64,000 bases of DNA from Sanghuangporus weigelae (Eukaryota; Basidiomycota; Agaricomycetes; Hymenochaetales; Hymenochaetaceae): NCBI GenBank assembly GCA_033182465.1, contig CP137329.1:1-64000 (forward strand), read 5' to 3'. The number at the start of each line of letters is the position of its first letter. Position 1 is the stretch's first letter. The notes beneath the pieces were generated by a model. The model made no database searches, was not told where the DNA came from, and worked only from the letters and a program-made list of their open reading frames with translations. Below, in pieces: positions 1 to 9,585 of the stretch. The position numbers and the translations under genes are program-made.

Positions 1-234
1 ACCCTAAGCCTAACCCTAAGCCTAACCCTAAGCCTAACCCTAAGCCTAACCCTAAGCCTAACCCTAAGCCTAACCCTAAGCCTAACCCTAAGCCTAACCC
101 TAAGCCTAACCCTAAGCCTAACCCTAAGCCTAACCCTAAAGCCTAACCCTAAAGCCTAACCCTAAGCCTAACCCTAAGCCTAACCCAAAGCCTAACCCTA
201 AGCCTAACCCTAACCCTAAAGCCTAACCCCTAAC
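1..234. repeat. Terminal telomere array with alternating hexamers
   Basis: The first 234 bases are made of CCCTAA and GCCTAA units, mostly in strict alternation as a 12-bp unit (CCCTAAGCCTAA), with a few irregular units containing AAAGCC or CCCAAAG near the inner edge. On the G-rich strand this reads TTAGGG alternating with TTAGGC. The C-rich strand runs 5' to 3' from base 1, as expected for a left chromosome end. Most fungi carry plain TTAGGG, so the alternation is unusual. The array ends abruptly at the retroelement repeat that begins at 235. Confidence 0.93.
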
Positions 235-335
235 CCTTATAAAAAGGCGAAATTGGAGGTGTGTGTTCCCCCACTCACCAATAGCTGATTAGTCTTTTAG
301 CTCGCTTTTGGGATATTTGCTTCACCGCCTAACCC
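235..335 (+). repeat. 5' copy of the 101-bp element repeat (pLTR)
   Basis: Identical base for base to 4611-4711 on reading. It starts CCTTATAAAAAGG and ends CACCGCCTAACCC. The last eight bases (328-335, CCTAACCC) are telomeric in sequence. Penelope-like elements often carry such partial tandem repeats, called pLTRs. Confidence 0.9.
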
Positions 336-384
336 ACCATTACATCCCCTGTCGCCCTAGCATACTTGTATTTTCTTCCCCACC

Positions 385-3300
385 ATGAACTCTTTTACCT
401 CTACGCTTTTGCGGGCCATGTCCCCTTTGACGGATGCAGGCCCTTCGGATTTTCTCAGTAAATCTGCAGGAAATTCGCAAGCGCGCTATGGACGCATCCA
501 CCGGCTCCAGGCGGCCTCTAGCCTGGAGGAGTTAATTTCTCTAGTCCCTGCGGACTACCGGTCGCTTCTGCGGTCACCCCTTCTTTCCATCGCGTCTACG
601 GCTGAAAAGCTGCAGAAGGCGAAAGTCAGTCTGGAGAACTGGCGGAGCGCTCAAAGCGCCGGAAAGATCCCCGCCTTCATCCGTTCTCAAGCCCCCTCTG
701 TCCAAAAGACGAAGGAATACAAGGCTGAAACGGGGCGGGTCGTGGAATCTACGGTTGCGTCTATTCATGATGCTTATCTTAAGGACGTTCTCTCAGCGGC
801 AATCGCTGAAAAAGAGGATGAAGTTATTTTCCTAAAGGACCGTATGAACCATGAGCGCCTTTTCCGCGAGATCAGCGACTTAGTCAAAGCTCGCGGCGCA
901 GTGCTTACCACGTCTCAGTTGCTTCCCGAATTTGTCATGAAAATGAACGAACAGACAGGGCAACAGGAACAAGTACTCGAATGGCGTCCATCCCCCGTTG
1001 CTGCACGTATTGCCGAAGAACTCCTTTGTGATTGTATGGCTTACGTATACCGCGCTATCGATATCGTCAATGGCCGGCATCTCATTGCGGATCAAAAGAA
1101 AGATCGCAAAAGGCAGATAGCGAAGACAGCCGACATCGAAATGGCCGACGCAACTACAGCTTCAAGCTCGAAAGTCGCCCCATCGATTCAATCTGCGATT
1201 GATAAAGCAATATCGAGTCGGCTCAAAAAGGTTAATGCGCCTAAGAAAGGCAAAAAGGTCGGTAGTCCAGTAGATCATCTCACTAGTACACTCAGTGATA
1301 TGACATTCTGGAATACCACAGAACCCGAAAAAGAAGTCATCAACCTCCAAACCGGTAAACGCGCCGCGATACATCCCGCCTGCCCTCGGAAAAGGCAAAG
1401 GCAAGATCGGATCCGCACTTTCGCGCAAACCCGTACCGAAGTCCAAAACCTCGGTTTTAAAGAAGAAAGCTCCGAAAGGAAAGGGAAAGGGAAAGAGCAA
1501 GGCATGAAACGGTACGCAGACACATTCGTATATATGCCAGGAAAACCCCATCTCATTCCGGATTGGATTCTTGATATCCCCTTCATGGATGCAGTTAAAA
1601 TAGTAATCTTAAATACGCCTGTAGATATTATCAGTGCCGCCCAATTTAAGAATCTCGTTCATTGCAGCCCTGGTGTGAGCTTTCCAATTGAATTAAGTCA
1701 CCAACTGAGTGTAGGCATGAAATATATGTTCATGCGTCCGGGTAATGCTAAACTTATCACTAGCGCCTGGAATGATTTCAAACGTAGATTAAGATGGCGT
1801 CTTAAATTTGCATTTGACAAAGCATCGCCCTTTGGTGTAAGCGATGAATTCTATGACCCCGATTACGACGTGCGTAAAACTACTAAAAATAAACCGCCCG
1901 TGCTACCGCTATATCTTGAATGGGGCCTTAAGAAGGGTAATCATTTCGTATTTAAATCGATTGAAAAAATACCTCTTAAGGACGAACCGGATCAATTTAA
2001 ACCTCTCAATCCGGCCATCCATACCCTCGAGAAATTCTTAAGTGAACATAATTATGTTATCACACATACTGATAAGAACTTGGGCATTGCGGTGTCTGAG
2101 AGAACCTGGATCATAGACAAATGTCTCGACATTCTCAAGTCAGAAAAGGATTATCAACCCTTGACTCGTACACAAGCTTGGAAATATCTCGACATTAAAT
2201 ACAAACTTTGCTCAGAATTATCTGAAGACGCTGATGCATATGTCCCATATCAATATGGTTCGGTCGCTGACTTTTTGCGGTCTAAATTACCGGAAGACAA
2301 CGACTTTATTAATGCATTTCAACGTAACTATCATGTGCCTACCTTCTATGGTATTCCCAAAATCCATAAACAACCCGTCAAACTACGACCGATTGTTCCA
2401 TGTCATAGTGCCATGCAAAACCCTTATGCAAAGTTCTGTTCAAAAATGCTGAAACCGATTATCCAGTCGGCGCCTACCATTATACATGGTACAAAAGATC
2501 TGGCGCTAAAATTCAGCAAAATCAATATTAGCACACATCGCCGATGGTTTATAGTCACCGGTGACGTAGTCGCATTCTACCCAAACATTCCTCTAATACA
2601 ATGTCTTGACATAGTGTACGACATGTACATTAACCATTACTGGCAACAAATGTTAGACAATCGCGAACCTACGTTTTTCGTAAAAGAACAACAAGAGTTC
2701 TTTAAACACGCTCTTTATTGTGCTAATACCGATCTTGTATTGCAATTTCAAGAACAGTTTTACCTTCAAATTCGCGGCCTCGCAATGGGTGTCGCAGACT
2801 CACCGGATCTTGCTAATTTATTCGGTTGGTTCTTTGAAAGTAAAGCCAACATTCTTACCCATCCGTCAATCCCATTTTACGGAAGGTACATCGACGACTG
2901 TCTTGCACTAGTATATGCTGATAGCGAAACTGAAGCATGTAATCTCGTCAGCAGTCTTATAAAGTTCGATGGTTGCACTATTGAATGGTCCGCGTCTGCC
3001 TACGGGCAACCCTTCCTTGACATGTATATCTATAGAGACCATTATGGTCTTCTCCAACACATGCCATACCGCAAAGCACGGAACCATCAAGAAAGAATTC
3101 CATTCATATCACATCACCCAATGGATGTCAAAAGAGGTACCTTCATTGGCGAAATGTCGCGATTAGCCACACTCAGCAGTACATGGTCACATTACTCTGA
3201 TGCACTTCACGGATTAGTCTCCTTATATGTGCAACGTGGCTACCCGCGTGAACTTGTTATATCATGGCTTAAAAATAATATCCAAGAACGATGGCAAAAT

Positions 3301-3882
3301 CGGATCTCTTCCAATGGTCCTAAACGGGAGCCCGCAAACGTTCTTGTTCTTAAATCAGAATATAACATGGTCTGGAATTATTTTTCAGCTACAGAATTAT
3401 CAAAAACTATCTTCGGATACTGGGTCGAGTGGCTAGAAAGAGCCGAACGATGTGAACCTTATAACATAGAGTTCCCAGCACCGATGTCGTTGGTTGGTGA
3501 TGATATCTCAGGGTCTACGGCCGCCTCTACGGGGGTTCGCAATGCGACTGGGACGGAGCAAATCTTCGTACCTGACGTGCGCAAGCTAGATATCCTTAAC
3601 CGGAGAATCCTTGTTTCACGAAAACGAACAAGGAATCTATTTGATCTCGCATCATTATGGAAAAAGACAGTTTTTGAACACTTGGATGAGTTAGTAGCCA
3701 AGGACGAAGGAGGGATAATGGAAACAGACCCTCCTCCCGCTACTATCGCTAAACCCTCCAATACTAGTATACCTCCTGGCACGCCGCCCCGACGAAGGGC
3801 TGACGGTAAGCCGATCGAAGACGGAGACGAAATTATTATTGGACGGGCCTCACCCAAAGACAACTCTATAGCTTGGCGATGA
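385..3882 (+). CDS. Penelope-like reverse transcriptase, endonuclease-deficient
   Basis: Intron-free ORF of 1165 residues that copies the element RNA into DNA. Visible landmarks in order: a basic Lys/Arg-rich N-terminal third; a DKN variant of the Penelope DKG motif near residue 563; FYGIPKIHK and RPIV near 655-675; motif A, GDVVAFYPNIP, with Asp near 727; motif B, LAMGVADSPDLANLF; motif C, YIDD, at about 835-838; and the thumb motif region with HPMDVKRG and GEMSRLA. Both catalytic Asp positions are present. After the RT there are about 200 residues with no GIY-YIG endonuclease, which places it with the endonuclease-lacking, telomere-associated group. The ATG at 385 lies 50 bp inside the element and no other ORF is needed. 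There are no internal stops, so it could be active. The orientation towards an internal telomere stretch supports chromosome-end attachment rather than cut-target insertion. Confidence 0.93.
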   Translation: MNSFTSTLLRAMSPLTDAGPSDFLSKSAGNSQARYGRIHRLQAASSLEELISLVPADYRSLLRSPLLSIASTAEKLQKAKVSLENWRSAQSAGKIPAFIRSQAPSVQKTKEYKAETGRVVESTVASIHDAYLKDVLSAAIAEKEDEVIFLKDRMNHERLFREISDLVKARGAVLTTSQLLPEFVMKMNEQTGQQEQVLEWRPSPVAARIAEELLCDCMAYVYRAIDIVNGRHLIADQKKDRKRQIAKTADIEMADATTASSSKVAPSIQSAIDKAISSRLKKVNAPKKGKKVGSPVDHLTSTLSDMTFWNTTEPEKEVINLQTGKRAAIHPACPRKRQRQDRIRTFAQTRTEVQNLGFKEESSERKGKGKEQGMKRYADTFVYMPGKPHLIPDWILDIPFMDAVKIVILNTPVDIISAAQFKNLVHCSPGVSFPIELSHQLSVGMKYMFMRPGNAKLITSAWNDFKRRLRWRLKFAFDKASPFGVSDEFYDPDYDVRKTTKNKPPVLPLYLEWGLKKGNHFVFKSIEKIPLKDEPDQFKPLNPAIHTLEKFLSEHNYVITHTDKNLGIAVSERTWIIDKCLDILKSEKDYQPLTRTQAWKYLDIKYKLCSELSEDADAYVPYQYGSVADFLRSKLPEDNDFINAFQRNYHVPTFYGIPKIHKQPVKLRPIVPCHSAMQNPYAKFCSKMLKPIIQSAPTIIHGTKDLALKFSKINISTHRRWFIVTGDVVAFYPNIPLIQCLDIVYDMYINHYWQQMLDNREPTFFVKEQQEFFKHALYCANTDLVLQFQEQFYLQIRGLAMGVADSPDLANLFGWFFESKANILTHPSIPFYGRYIDDCLALVYADSETEACNLVSSLIKFDGCTIEWSASAYGQPFLDMYIYRDHYGLLQHMPYRKARNHQERIPFISHHPMDVKRGTFIGEMSRLATLSSTWSHYSDALHGLVSLYVQRGYPRELVISWLKNNIQERWQNRISSNGPKREPANVLVLKSEYNMVWNYFSATELSKTIFGYWVEWLERAERCEPYNIEFPAPMSLVGDDISGSTAASTGVRNATGTEQIFVPDVRKLDILNRRILVSRKRTRNLFDLASLWKKTVFEHLDELVAKDEGGIMETDPPPATIAKPSNTSIPPGTPPRRRADGKPIEDGDEIIIGRASPKDNSIAWR

Positions 3883-4589
3883 AAAACAGGTGTGTAGGTG
3901 AACTACAGACTCCTCATAGTAAGGGCATGGGTCACCCGAAACGTGTGAGCGACGAGGTGAGCCGTATTTATGCATTTGTCAATTGTTGTCGAGTTACCGG
4001 ATCTAGCCGTCAGTAGGTAAAAATACCCTCCGAGCGCCGTTAGAGAAGGAAGAGTAAATCTCTGTGTATTCTGTAGGACAGTCACATTCAATCGGTAGGT
4101 ACTACGGTACTATTTCGTTACGGTATTATTAATCGTGGTCTTTTAGAGCCCCCAAGCCTAACCTGAACCTAAACCTAACCGTATGTACTATACTTAATCG
4201 TATATAAGTCAATTATTCTGACATGCTCTTGATATCCTTAGCTAATCCTAACGCTAAGCCTAACACCTAACTCCTAGAGGTGCTAACCCATGTTTTGATA
4301 GTGCGTGACATACACTGTCAGGTGATTCCATTAGATTACGTAACTCGGATCAAATCGGACATCACTCGGATCTGCACCGGCATGATAGGATCAAGATCCG
4401 ATCACAAACCCGTGATCGGAAAAAGGTACGCGGCCTTACTAAGTGTTTACACTGACGATATTACGTTCCGGCCCGTTCACATGACAGCACGTGATACTCC
4501 AACCAATCGGAAAGATCGGTGAGTAATAATTTTTGACAACTGACTGACTAACCCCGACTCCGACACGGAGCGGACTGACTAACATGACT
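3883..4589 (+). other. 3' untranslated region of the retroelement
   Basis: About 700 bp without a convincing gene. It holds two telomere-like islands (about 4150-4182 and 4239-4275, irregular CCTAA-type units). Its last 50 bp carry three GACTGACTAA-like repeats and a hairpin CTCCG-ACA-CGGAG just before the hammerhead ribozyme. A short ORF at 4280-4522 has no recognisable features and is not called. Confidence 0.6.
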
Positions 4590-4670
4590 GACTAAGTACA
4601 GCCTGACGAGCCTTATAAAAAGGCGAAATTGGAGGTGTGTGTTCCCCCACTCACCAATAGCTGATTAGTC
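4590..4670 (+). ncRNA. Hammerhead ribozyme, type I
   Basis: All conserved parts of a self-cleaving hammerhead are present in order. The stem I 5' side is GACTAA-GTA-CAGC (4590-4602). The core CTGACGA is at 4603-4609. Stem II is GCCTT-ATAAA-AAGGC (4610-4624) and the core GAAA is at 4625-4628. Stem III is TTGG (4629-4632) with CCAA (4654-4657), followed by TA. The stem I 3' side is GCTG-A-TTAGTC (4660-4670). The stem I sides pair as CAGC/GCTG and GACTAA/TTAGTC around a small internal loop. The cleavage triplet is AUA and cleavage is predicted between 4659 and 4660. Hammerheads are known in the repeats of Penelope-like elements. Only the 3' repeat copy has the full motif; the 5' copy begins inside stem II. 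Confidence 0.88.
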
Positions 4671-4711
4671 TTTTAGCTCGCTTTTGGGATATTTGCTTCA
4701 CCGCCTAACCC
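4611..4711 (+). repeat. 3' copy of the 101-bp element repeat (pLTR)
   Basis: Exact direct repeat of 235-335. It carries stem II onward of the hammerhead and runs without a gap into telomeric repeats. Its terminal CCTAACCC (4704-4711) is shared between element and telomere, so the exact junction is ambiguous by eight bases. Confidence 0.92.
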
Positions 4712-4737
4712 TAAGCCTAACCCTAAGCCTAAAGCCT
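4704..4737. repeat. Interstitial telomere stretch, former chromosome end
   Basis: Three CCTAA-type units in the same alternating style and orientation as the terminal array (CCTAACCC, TAAGCCTAACCC, TAAGCCTAAAGCC). They sit between the retroelement 3' end and unique subtelomeric DNA. The simplest reading is that the chromosome once ended here and the retroelement was added to it. Confidence 0.85.
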
Positions 4738-5493
4738 TTAACAGCGGACGTCTGAAAATGCGGCTCCAGATGGTACTGGAAACAGAGTCATCGCATTTAT
4801 TGAAATGCGCATAGCTGAACATGTTGGTTCCCCGGTGGATGCAGAGAGACCCCGGCTGACCTGGTGGGATGCAGTGGTGACCTCGAGAGTCGCGCATACA
4901 TGCCGCACGAGTTCTTGGTAGTGTGCCAGAGTACCGAAAAGCTTTGTAATTGTATTCTTGTCTGGGTAGATGTAGGCTGAAAAAATGGAGATCCTCTTCG
5001 CGTTGTGGCTACTTGTCCCTTCTGTACAAACAATCAGGAGACATCGACTCTAGTTTACATGTACTTGTATGAATTCAGTGGGCTCTGGTGCATTATCCAC
5101 AGCTTTGTGAACTTTGTTTTATTGCAGGTATTATATACTCCGTAATCAATGTCTGGATCCTTTGGACATGAGTGAGTATCACGATCAAATACGTTGTCTG
5201 GAAGATCTGGACATTGAGTCTGTGTGTATGACTGACCGGATGCGCGAATGCACGATAAATTAAAGGGTGACTGACAAGGCTTGAAAACAGTACAGTACTA
5301 GTAAGATCTTATTTCTTCGATGAAGCACTCCCTCACAGGATTGTAGTATACAGGAGCCCCAAGAGCCCCAACGAAGAATAATGAGCTCATAGTGGCGGAA
5401 AGAGCGTCAATCAGTCTACGTACCAACAGTCAGTCGTTTTGATATCCGACGTACTATTGAGTCTGAATCCCATTGCGTATACGAACAATAAAT
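4738..5493. other. Subtelomeric intergenic stretch
   Basis: No ORF with family resemblance or plausible splicing on either strand. The short ORFs here are chance frames. Confidence 0.5.
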
Positions 5494-6478
5494 TTATAGA
5501 GGTTGCTCTGTTCCAATCGTGGATATATACTTGTGGATGTTTTCCGCTGCCGTACCATTCCAACTTGTACCTTCCATCTGACAGGCTTTCCAGGACTCTG
5601 ATTTCCATGTTGCCTGGAGTATCTCATTGATGTCGTCTGCGTTCAGTGTGAGCACGTGTCTGCCAGATGATGGGTCACCTGGATTATTCGTGCTATGTTG
5701 AGTCTGTTGTGGTCCAAGATAGACAGCGCTATCACTAGAGGTTATAGGAGTAGCACGATTGAGAAAACCGGTTGAAGTATTGAGTACTCCGTCAGAAAGT
5801 ATCCAATCCTGCCAAGCGGGGTCATCATCAGGCAATACCACGTTAGGATCTTGAAATGGATGGAATTCACGAACACGCATTTCATGGATTATGAACAGCG
5901 AAGGAAAGGGTGCGTGGCGATCTAAAATGTTGAGCCCAACTGCTTTGCCGTGGAACTGCTGAAAATCGGAGGAATTGGAATAGTTGGCGAATATGAATTT
6001 GCGCTTCTGTTTGTCATGAGTAGTTGCACCAAAACTAGGAGAAAAGGGAGAAACCCACGGAAGGTAAAAAACGTATGAAGAAGTTGTATCTGTCAAATGA
6101 CCTGTGATGGTTGGCACACATAAACAGCCCGTCTCGAGGCTCATGCTCTGGATGGCCTTTTGCTTGTCGAGGGAGCCAGTGGCGCTCCTTGAGTTCAGAC
6201 CACTGTGTCTTACATGAGTCTCATGAGAAAGTTGGATGCCCTCGACTTACCAAGAGACCTTCTGCCCTTGAAATTATGTAGCAGTGTTCCAAAGCTGCAG
6301 GCTGTCGCACCCCACAGATGATGCAACGAGGTATACCAAGGAAGACATCCCGGTCATTAATTCCAGTGCTGAAAGCCGTGGTTGATGACAAGGCCGAAAA
6401 CTCGCGTTCCTCCCAGCCGAAGTCGGTTGGTGGCCCATCTGGACGAAGAGGAAGTTGAAATGTTGGCAAAGCCGACAT
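5494..6478 (-). CDS. HNH-nuclease-like protein, fungal family
   Basis: Three exons on the minus strand, 6251-6478, 6059-6202 and 5494-6006. The introns are 48 and 52 bp, both in phase 0, and join into one frame of about 294 residues. The spliced protein shows the metal-binding pattern of a family common in Agaricomycetes: PRCIICG and LEHCYIISRAE in exon 1, then EPRDGLFMCANHHRSFD in exon 2, which supplies the distal His residues. Exon 3 continues with RKFIFANYS and ALFIIHEMR-like conserved stretches (here PSLFIIHEMRVREFHPFQ) and ends with SWKACQMEGTSWNGTAAEN. The start is taken at MSALPTF; an in-frame ATG lies at 6520. The substrate of this family is unknown to me, so nuclease activity is inferred from motif only. 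It lies just inside the telomere, a typical place for dispensable genes. Confidence 0.8.
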
Positions 6479-6885
6479 GATAGTCGCAAAAGAAGGTATG
6501 GCATAAGTACGTGACGACATTCGGTAGTACACTTTAAGATCATGTGACTCAAAGTAGAGCATAGCATATTAGAATGAGACGTTATACTATACATATGCAT
6601 GTTGGATTGCTTTTCGCAGTCACAGGGCCAGAAAAAAAAAGACCTGTTGGCACGCACATCTGTCGGAATTCCGTTTGAACGTACATGTGCGGGTGGTGAA
6701 GTCATAAAGCTCGTTGTACCCACTGTTTTGTCGGGGATATTGTGTGTAATCTCTCTCTCGACAACAAAATGTGTTTGGTCATTATCGATATTTTACACTC
6801 ATAGACTCTGATACAAGGTCGTTGGAACCATCCGGAATTTGGGGTATGTAACTACGCGCAAAGCATGCCAAGCAATAGAGGAAGA
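6479..6885. other. Intergenic stretch between HNH gene and hexokinase
   Basis: About 400 bp holding the HNH gene upstream region and the hexokinase 3' end. No further gene is seen. Confidence 0.5.
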
Positions 6886-9089
6886 CTAAACATGAGAGAA
6901 GATCCCCGCTTCCTTGCGCGCCTTCGTCATTGCTGAAGAAGGTTAAGTGAGGCAAAATCAGCAACAGCAGACAACATCGGAGAAAAGTACGTGAATGGCA
7001 ACGTACCAGCAATGATCGCACTCCCAACTCCACTGCCATCTTCGGCGTGATGCGTTACTATATTGCTAAAAATGTACGTTAGCCCAGAGTTCCGTGACTC
7101 GAACGAGGCGGCAAGGCACATACCGGCCCTTGTCACCGAAAATGTCGACTAAACCCTCGTGTACACGATCTGCAAAGCCGGGGTATTTCTATTGATGATG
7201 AGACAACGCATCAAATTCAGTATGTCGCCAATACTGTGAATCGAACGCACGTTATATAGTGATCCGTCTGCACCAACACTGCATCCTTCATCTAAATAGC
7301 CCATTTTGGTCACAATAGCCGCGATACCGCAGGCACTCAAACGCGCAGCTCGACGCCCTACCAGACGTGCAAGGGCTCGGAAGAATTGCCGTTCGGCAAG
7401 CGTTGTCTCAAGAGCAAAGAAATGCGTGAAGATACCGATGATCATGAGAAGCTCGTCTGTCGGATCACTGGCGACGGAATATATCATTAGTAGCGGACAA
7501 AGCTGCGCCAATAAGAGCCGCACCTTTCCATCAGTGATAGGAAAGCGGTATCAAAGCAGTATGGTTTCTCGAGCTTGTACGTATTTTGACCGAGGAAAAG
7601 TACACCCTCGTCGATAAGTTCGCAGATGACCAGCCGTAAGATTTCACCCAGGTATCGACCAGAGATGAGTTTCTAAACGTGTGCGTCAAAGAAAGGATAT
7701 AAGAGAGCAGAAATGAACCCTACGCACTTCAAATGCTTGTTCCCCGGGCTTGTTTGATGTTTCGTCAACAATCTGATCGTATTTTGTCCTGGGAAGATGT
7801 TCATGAAGATGCGAATCGAATGCGCCCTGATGTAAAGTTCATCTCAAGGTGCCTCTTCCCGAAAATAAAGGCTACACGCACCCACTCGCAGTTGATTGCC
7901 ATCTCAGAGTAAGGACCTGTTTCGGACTTGTTCAGGCCGATTTCGTGGATCTTTGTGATTTCGCTGACTTTCTCCATGTAGGCAGCATTGCATCCTGTAC
8001 CAAAGATGACGGCAATCTTGGTACGTGGGTTGACATAATGGGAGGCAATGAGTGTTCCGGTGGTATCATTGATGAGCGCAGTCATCTTTATTGGAAGAAC
8101 CTGACGACAGGCCGATGAGAGTTTATGCAGGATAGGATAGGCAAAGATACGCACTAGTTTCTCGATGGACTTTCGGAACATCTCTGCGACATCTCGGCCT
8201 TCAGTATTAGGCGCGCCAAAGCCCTTTGTCCAACGAATGAGCACTCCGTGATCAATGCGTTCTTGGCTACAGAAGAATGTCGTATGCGAGGTCACAGCAG
8301 AGAGAAACGCGAGTGACTCACTCGCATGGATAAGAGAACTACGAAAAGTTTTGAGCTCGATCAATGGCCAAGGATAATAAGAAGTCGAACTCACCGTAAA
8401 GCCGAGGGGCAGCTGTTGCCCAGGCTGTAACAAGGTTTCCGTGTGCCCAGATGATCCTGTCTGCTCTACTCGGATCGACTTCTTATCCTTCTCTTCAGTG
8501 TCAAGAGAGACGTTGGCACCCGGTTCAGAAACGGTAGACAGATTTGTTTCGATGAACGTCTTGAGGCACTCTGCGCAGAAATCGAATAGTTTTTCTCCGT
8601 CGTCATGTTTTTGTTCTTCTGTAAGGCGATATTTTGTTTGGGTGATTTCGAACTTGCCCTCGCCTTGGAGAGAAACGAGACAGACGCGCAGGTTTGTGCC
8701 ACCTGGAGGTCAAGATATATGCATTATTGATAGACACGGCGATCGGCATGTGACGCTATGACGCACCTAAATCGAGCGCCAGATAATCACCGACTTCGTT
8801 ACCTGTTGGCCAACCAAAGACGAAAGTTGGAATCATCGGCTAGACAGTACCAACGAGAGTGGTGGGTATATGCGTGTCGACAGCTAAGTAATGGAACTTA
8901 CGACTACTTGATTATGCTTTTTGAGACCGTTGTCAAGAACTTCACTGAACGCCTGCGTGATCATGCGCATGCGTTGAGGAGTGAGCGTGAACCTGTCTCG
9001 ATACGCGACACAACACTTGAGCAAGGTCGAAATGATCTGGAAACGAATGGGACGTACAGTTGCTCATACTTGCGGAGATGATCCGCCAT
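6886..9089 (-). CDS. Hexokinase
   Basis: ATP-dependent phosphorylation of glucose and other hexoses, the first step of glycolysis in the cytosol. Many short exons on the minus strand splice into one uninterrupted frame. Exon 1 gives MADHLRKYEQL (9058-9089). It is followed by FTLTPQRMRMITQAF, IPTFVFGWPTGNE, the phosphate-binding region LALDLGGTNLRVCLV, the substrate-site region VLIRWTKGFGAPNTEGRDV, the catalytic Asp in ALINDTTGTLIA, FGTGCNAAYMEKV, SGRYLGEILRLV, SVGADGSLYN and HAEDGSGVGSAIIAA. It ends MTKARKEAGIFSHV. All key motifs are present and no frame break is seen. A further 5' exon cannot be excluded, because the called first exon encodes only 11 residues. It is divergent from the carboxypeptidase at 9637. 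Fungal hexokinases may also act in glucose repression, which cannot be judged here. Confidence 0.93.
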
Positions 9090-9351
9090 TGTTCTGTACG
9101 CATATTGGTCAACTTGGAATGAATGCGAGAAATATGGATGAAATGGCACTTTTTAGTTGCATGGGGGAGGTCCTCCTCATCCTGCGTCCTTGTGTGTATG
9201 GCGAGTGTTGCCCCCGAGGGGAGGGTAACGCTGCCGCTGCCTCTCCGAGATGCAGGCATTGTGCAATGTTATGTTTGTGGTGATGGTGGAAGGAGAAAGA
9301 GACGAAATAGTCGTCGATGTCGCGGGATCGATCGTCCTTGTCTTTGTGACT

Positions 9352-9408
9352 TGAGTCCGGCTCCGAGTCCGAGTCCGAGTCCGAGTCCGAGTCTGCGTCC
9401 GAGTCCGC
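9352..9408. repeat. (GAGTCC)n microsatellite
   Basis: About eight hexamer units of GAGTCC with a few substitutions, in the intergenic region upstream of hexokinase. Confidence 0.85.
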
Positions 9409-9575
9409 GCTAACGCCTCTACCCTCGCAGTTTATTTATTTGCATGTTTCACGGCATTTTAGCCAACATTGCATTTTTCATTTTTTTTTTTTGTTCCGTT
9501 ATCACACCGAACAGTCAACCCATATGGCTGTCTGTGCGAACCACACCGGAAATGGGCTTCTCGATTCGTGTATCG

Positions 9576-9585
9576 TTATAAATAG
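9576..9585 (+). promoter_or_regulatory. TATA-like box of the first S10 peptidase
   Basis: TTATAAATAG, 52 bp before the ATG at 9637, a spacing usual for fungal core promoters. Confidence 0.5.

Larger units (their letters stand above)
235..4711 (+). mobile_element. Telomere-attached Penelope-like retroelement (Coprina/Athena type), looks whole
   Basis: This is a 4.48-kb element between the terminal telomere array and an internal telomere stretch. It consists of a 101-bp repeat (235-335), a single long reverse-transcriptase ORF (385-3882), a 3' region, and an identical copy of the 101-bp repeat (4611-4711). The 5' end points to the chromosome end and the 3' end joins older telomeric DNA. That is the orientation produced when reverse transcription is primed by a telomeric 3' overhang. 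Endonuclease-deficient Penelope-like elements that live at telomeres are known (Athena in rotifers, Coprina in basidiomycetes), and this one fits that group. The 5' repeat copy lacks the upstream half of the hammerhead ribozyme that the 3' copy completes, so the 5' end is either truncated or set by transcript processing. No breaks are seen in the ORF. Confidence 0.9.

Noticed and set aside
237-247. TTATAAAAAGG read as a TATA box in the 101-bp repeat
   Set aside because: In the downstream copy the same bases form stem II and its loop in the hammerhead, a better explanation. A promoter role is possible but unsupported.
1162-1551. ORFs antisense to the retroelement RT
   Set aside because: Shadows of the RT frame without features of their own.
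235-4711. The 101-bp direct repeats taken as LTRs of an LTR retrotransposon
   Set aside because: The RT is of Penelope type and there is no integrase, protease, capsid gene, primer-binding site or TG..CA ends; such repeats are typical pLTRs.
4673-5033. Minus-strand ORFs with a GLGLGL run
   Set aside because: The run is the translation of telomeric repeats; not a gene.
5411-5608. 65-residue minus-strand ORF as the last HNH exon
   Set aside because: The other frame gives the family-typical ending SWKACQMEGTSW..GTAAEN and its own stop at 5494.
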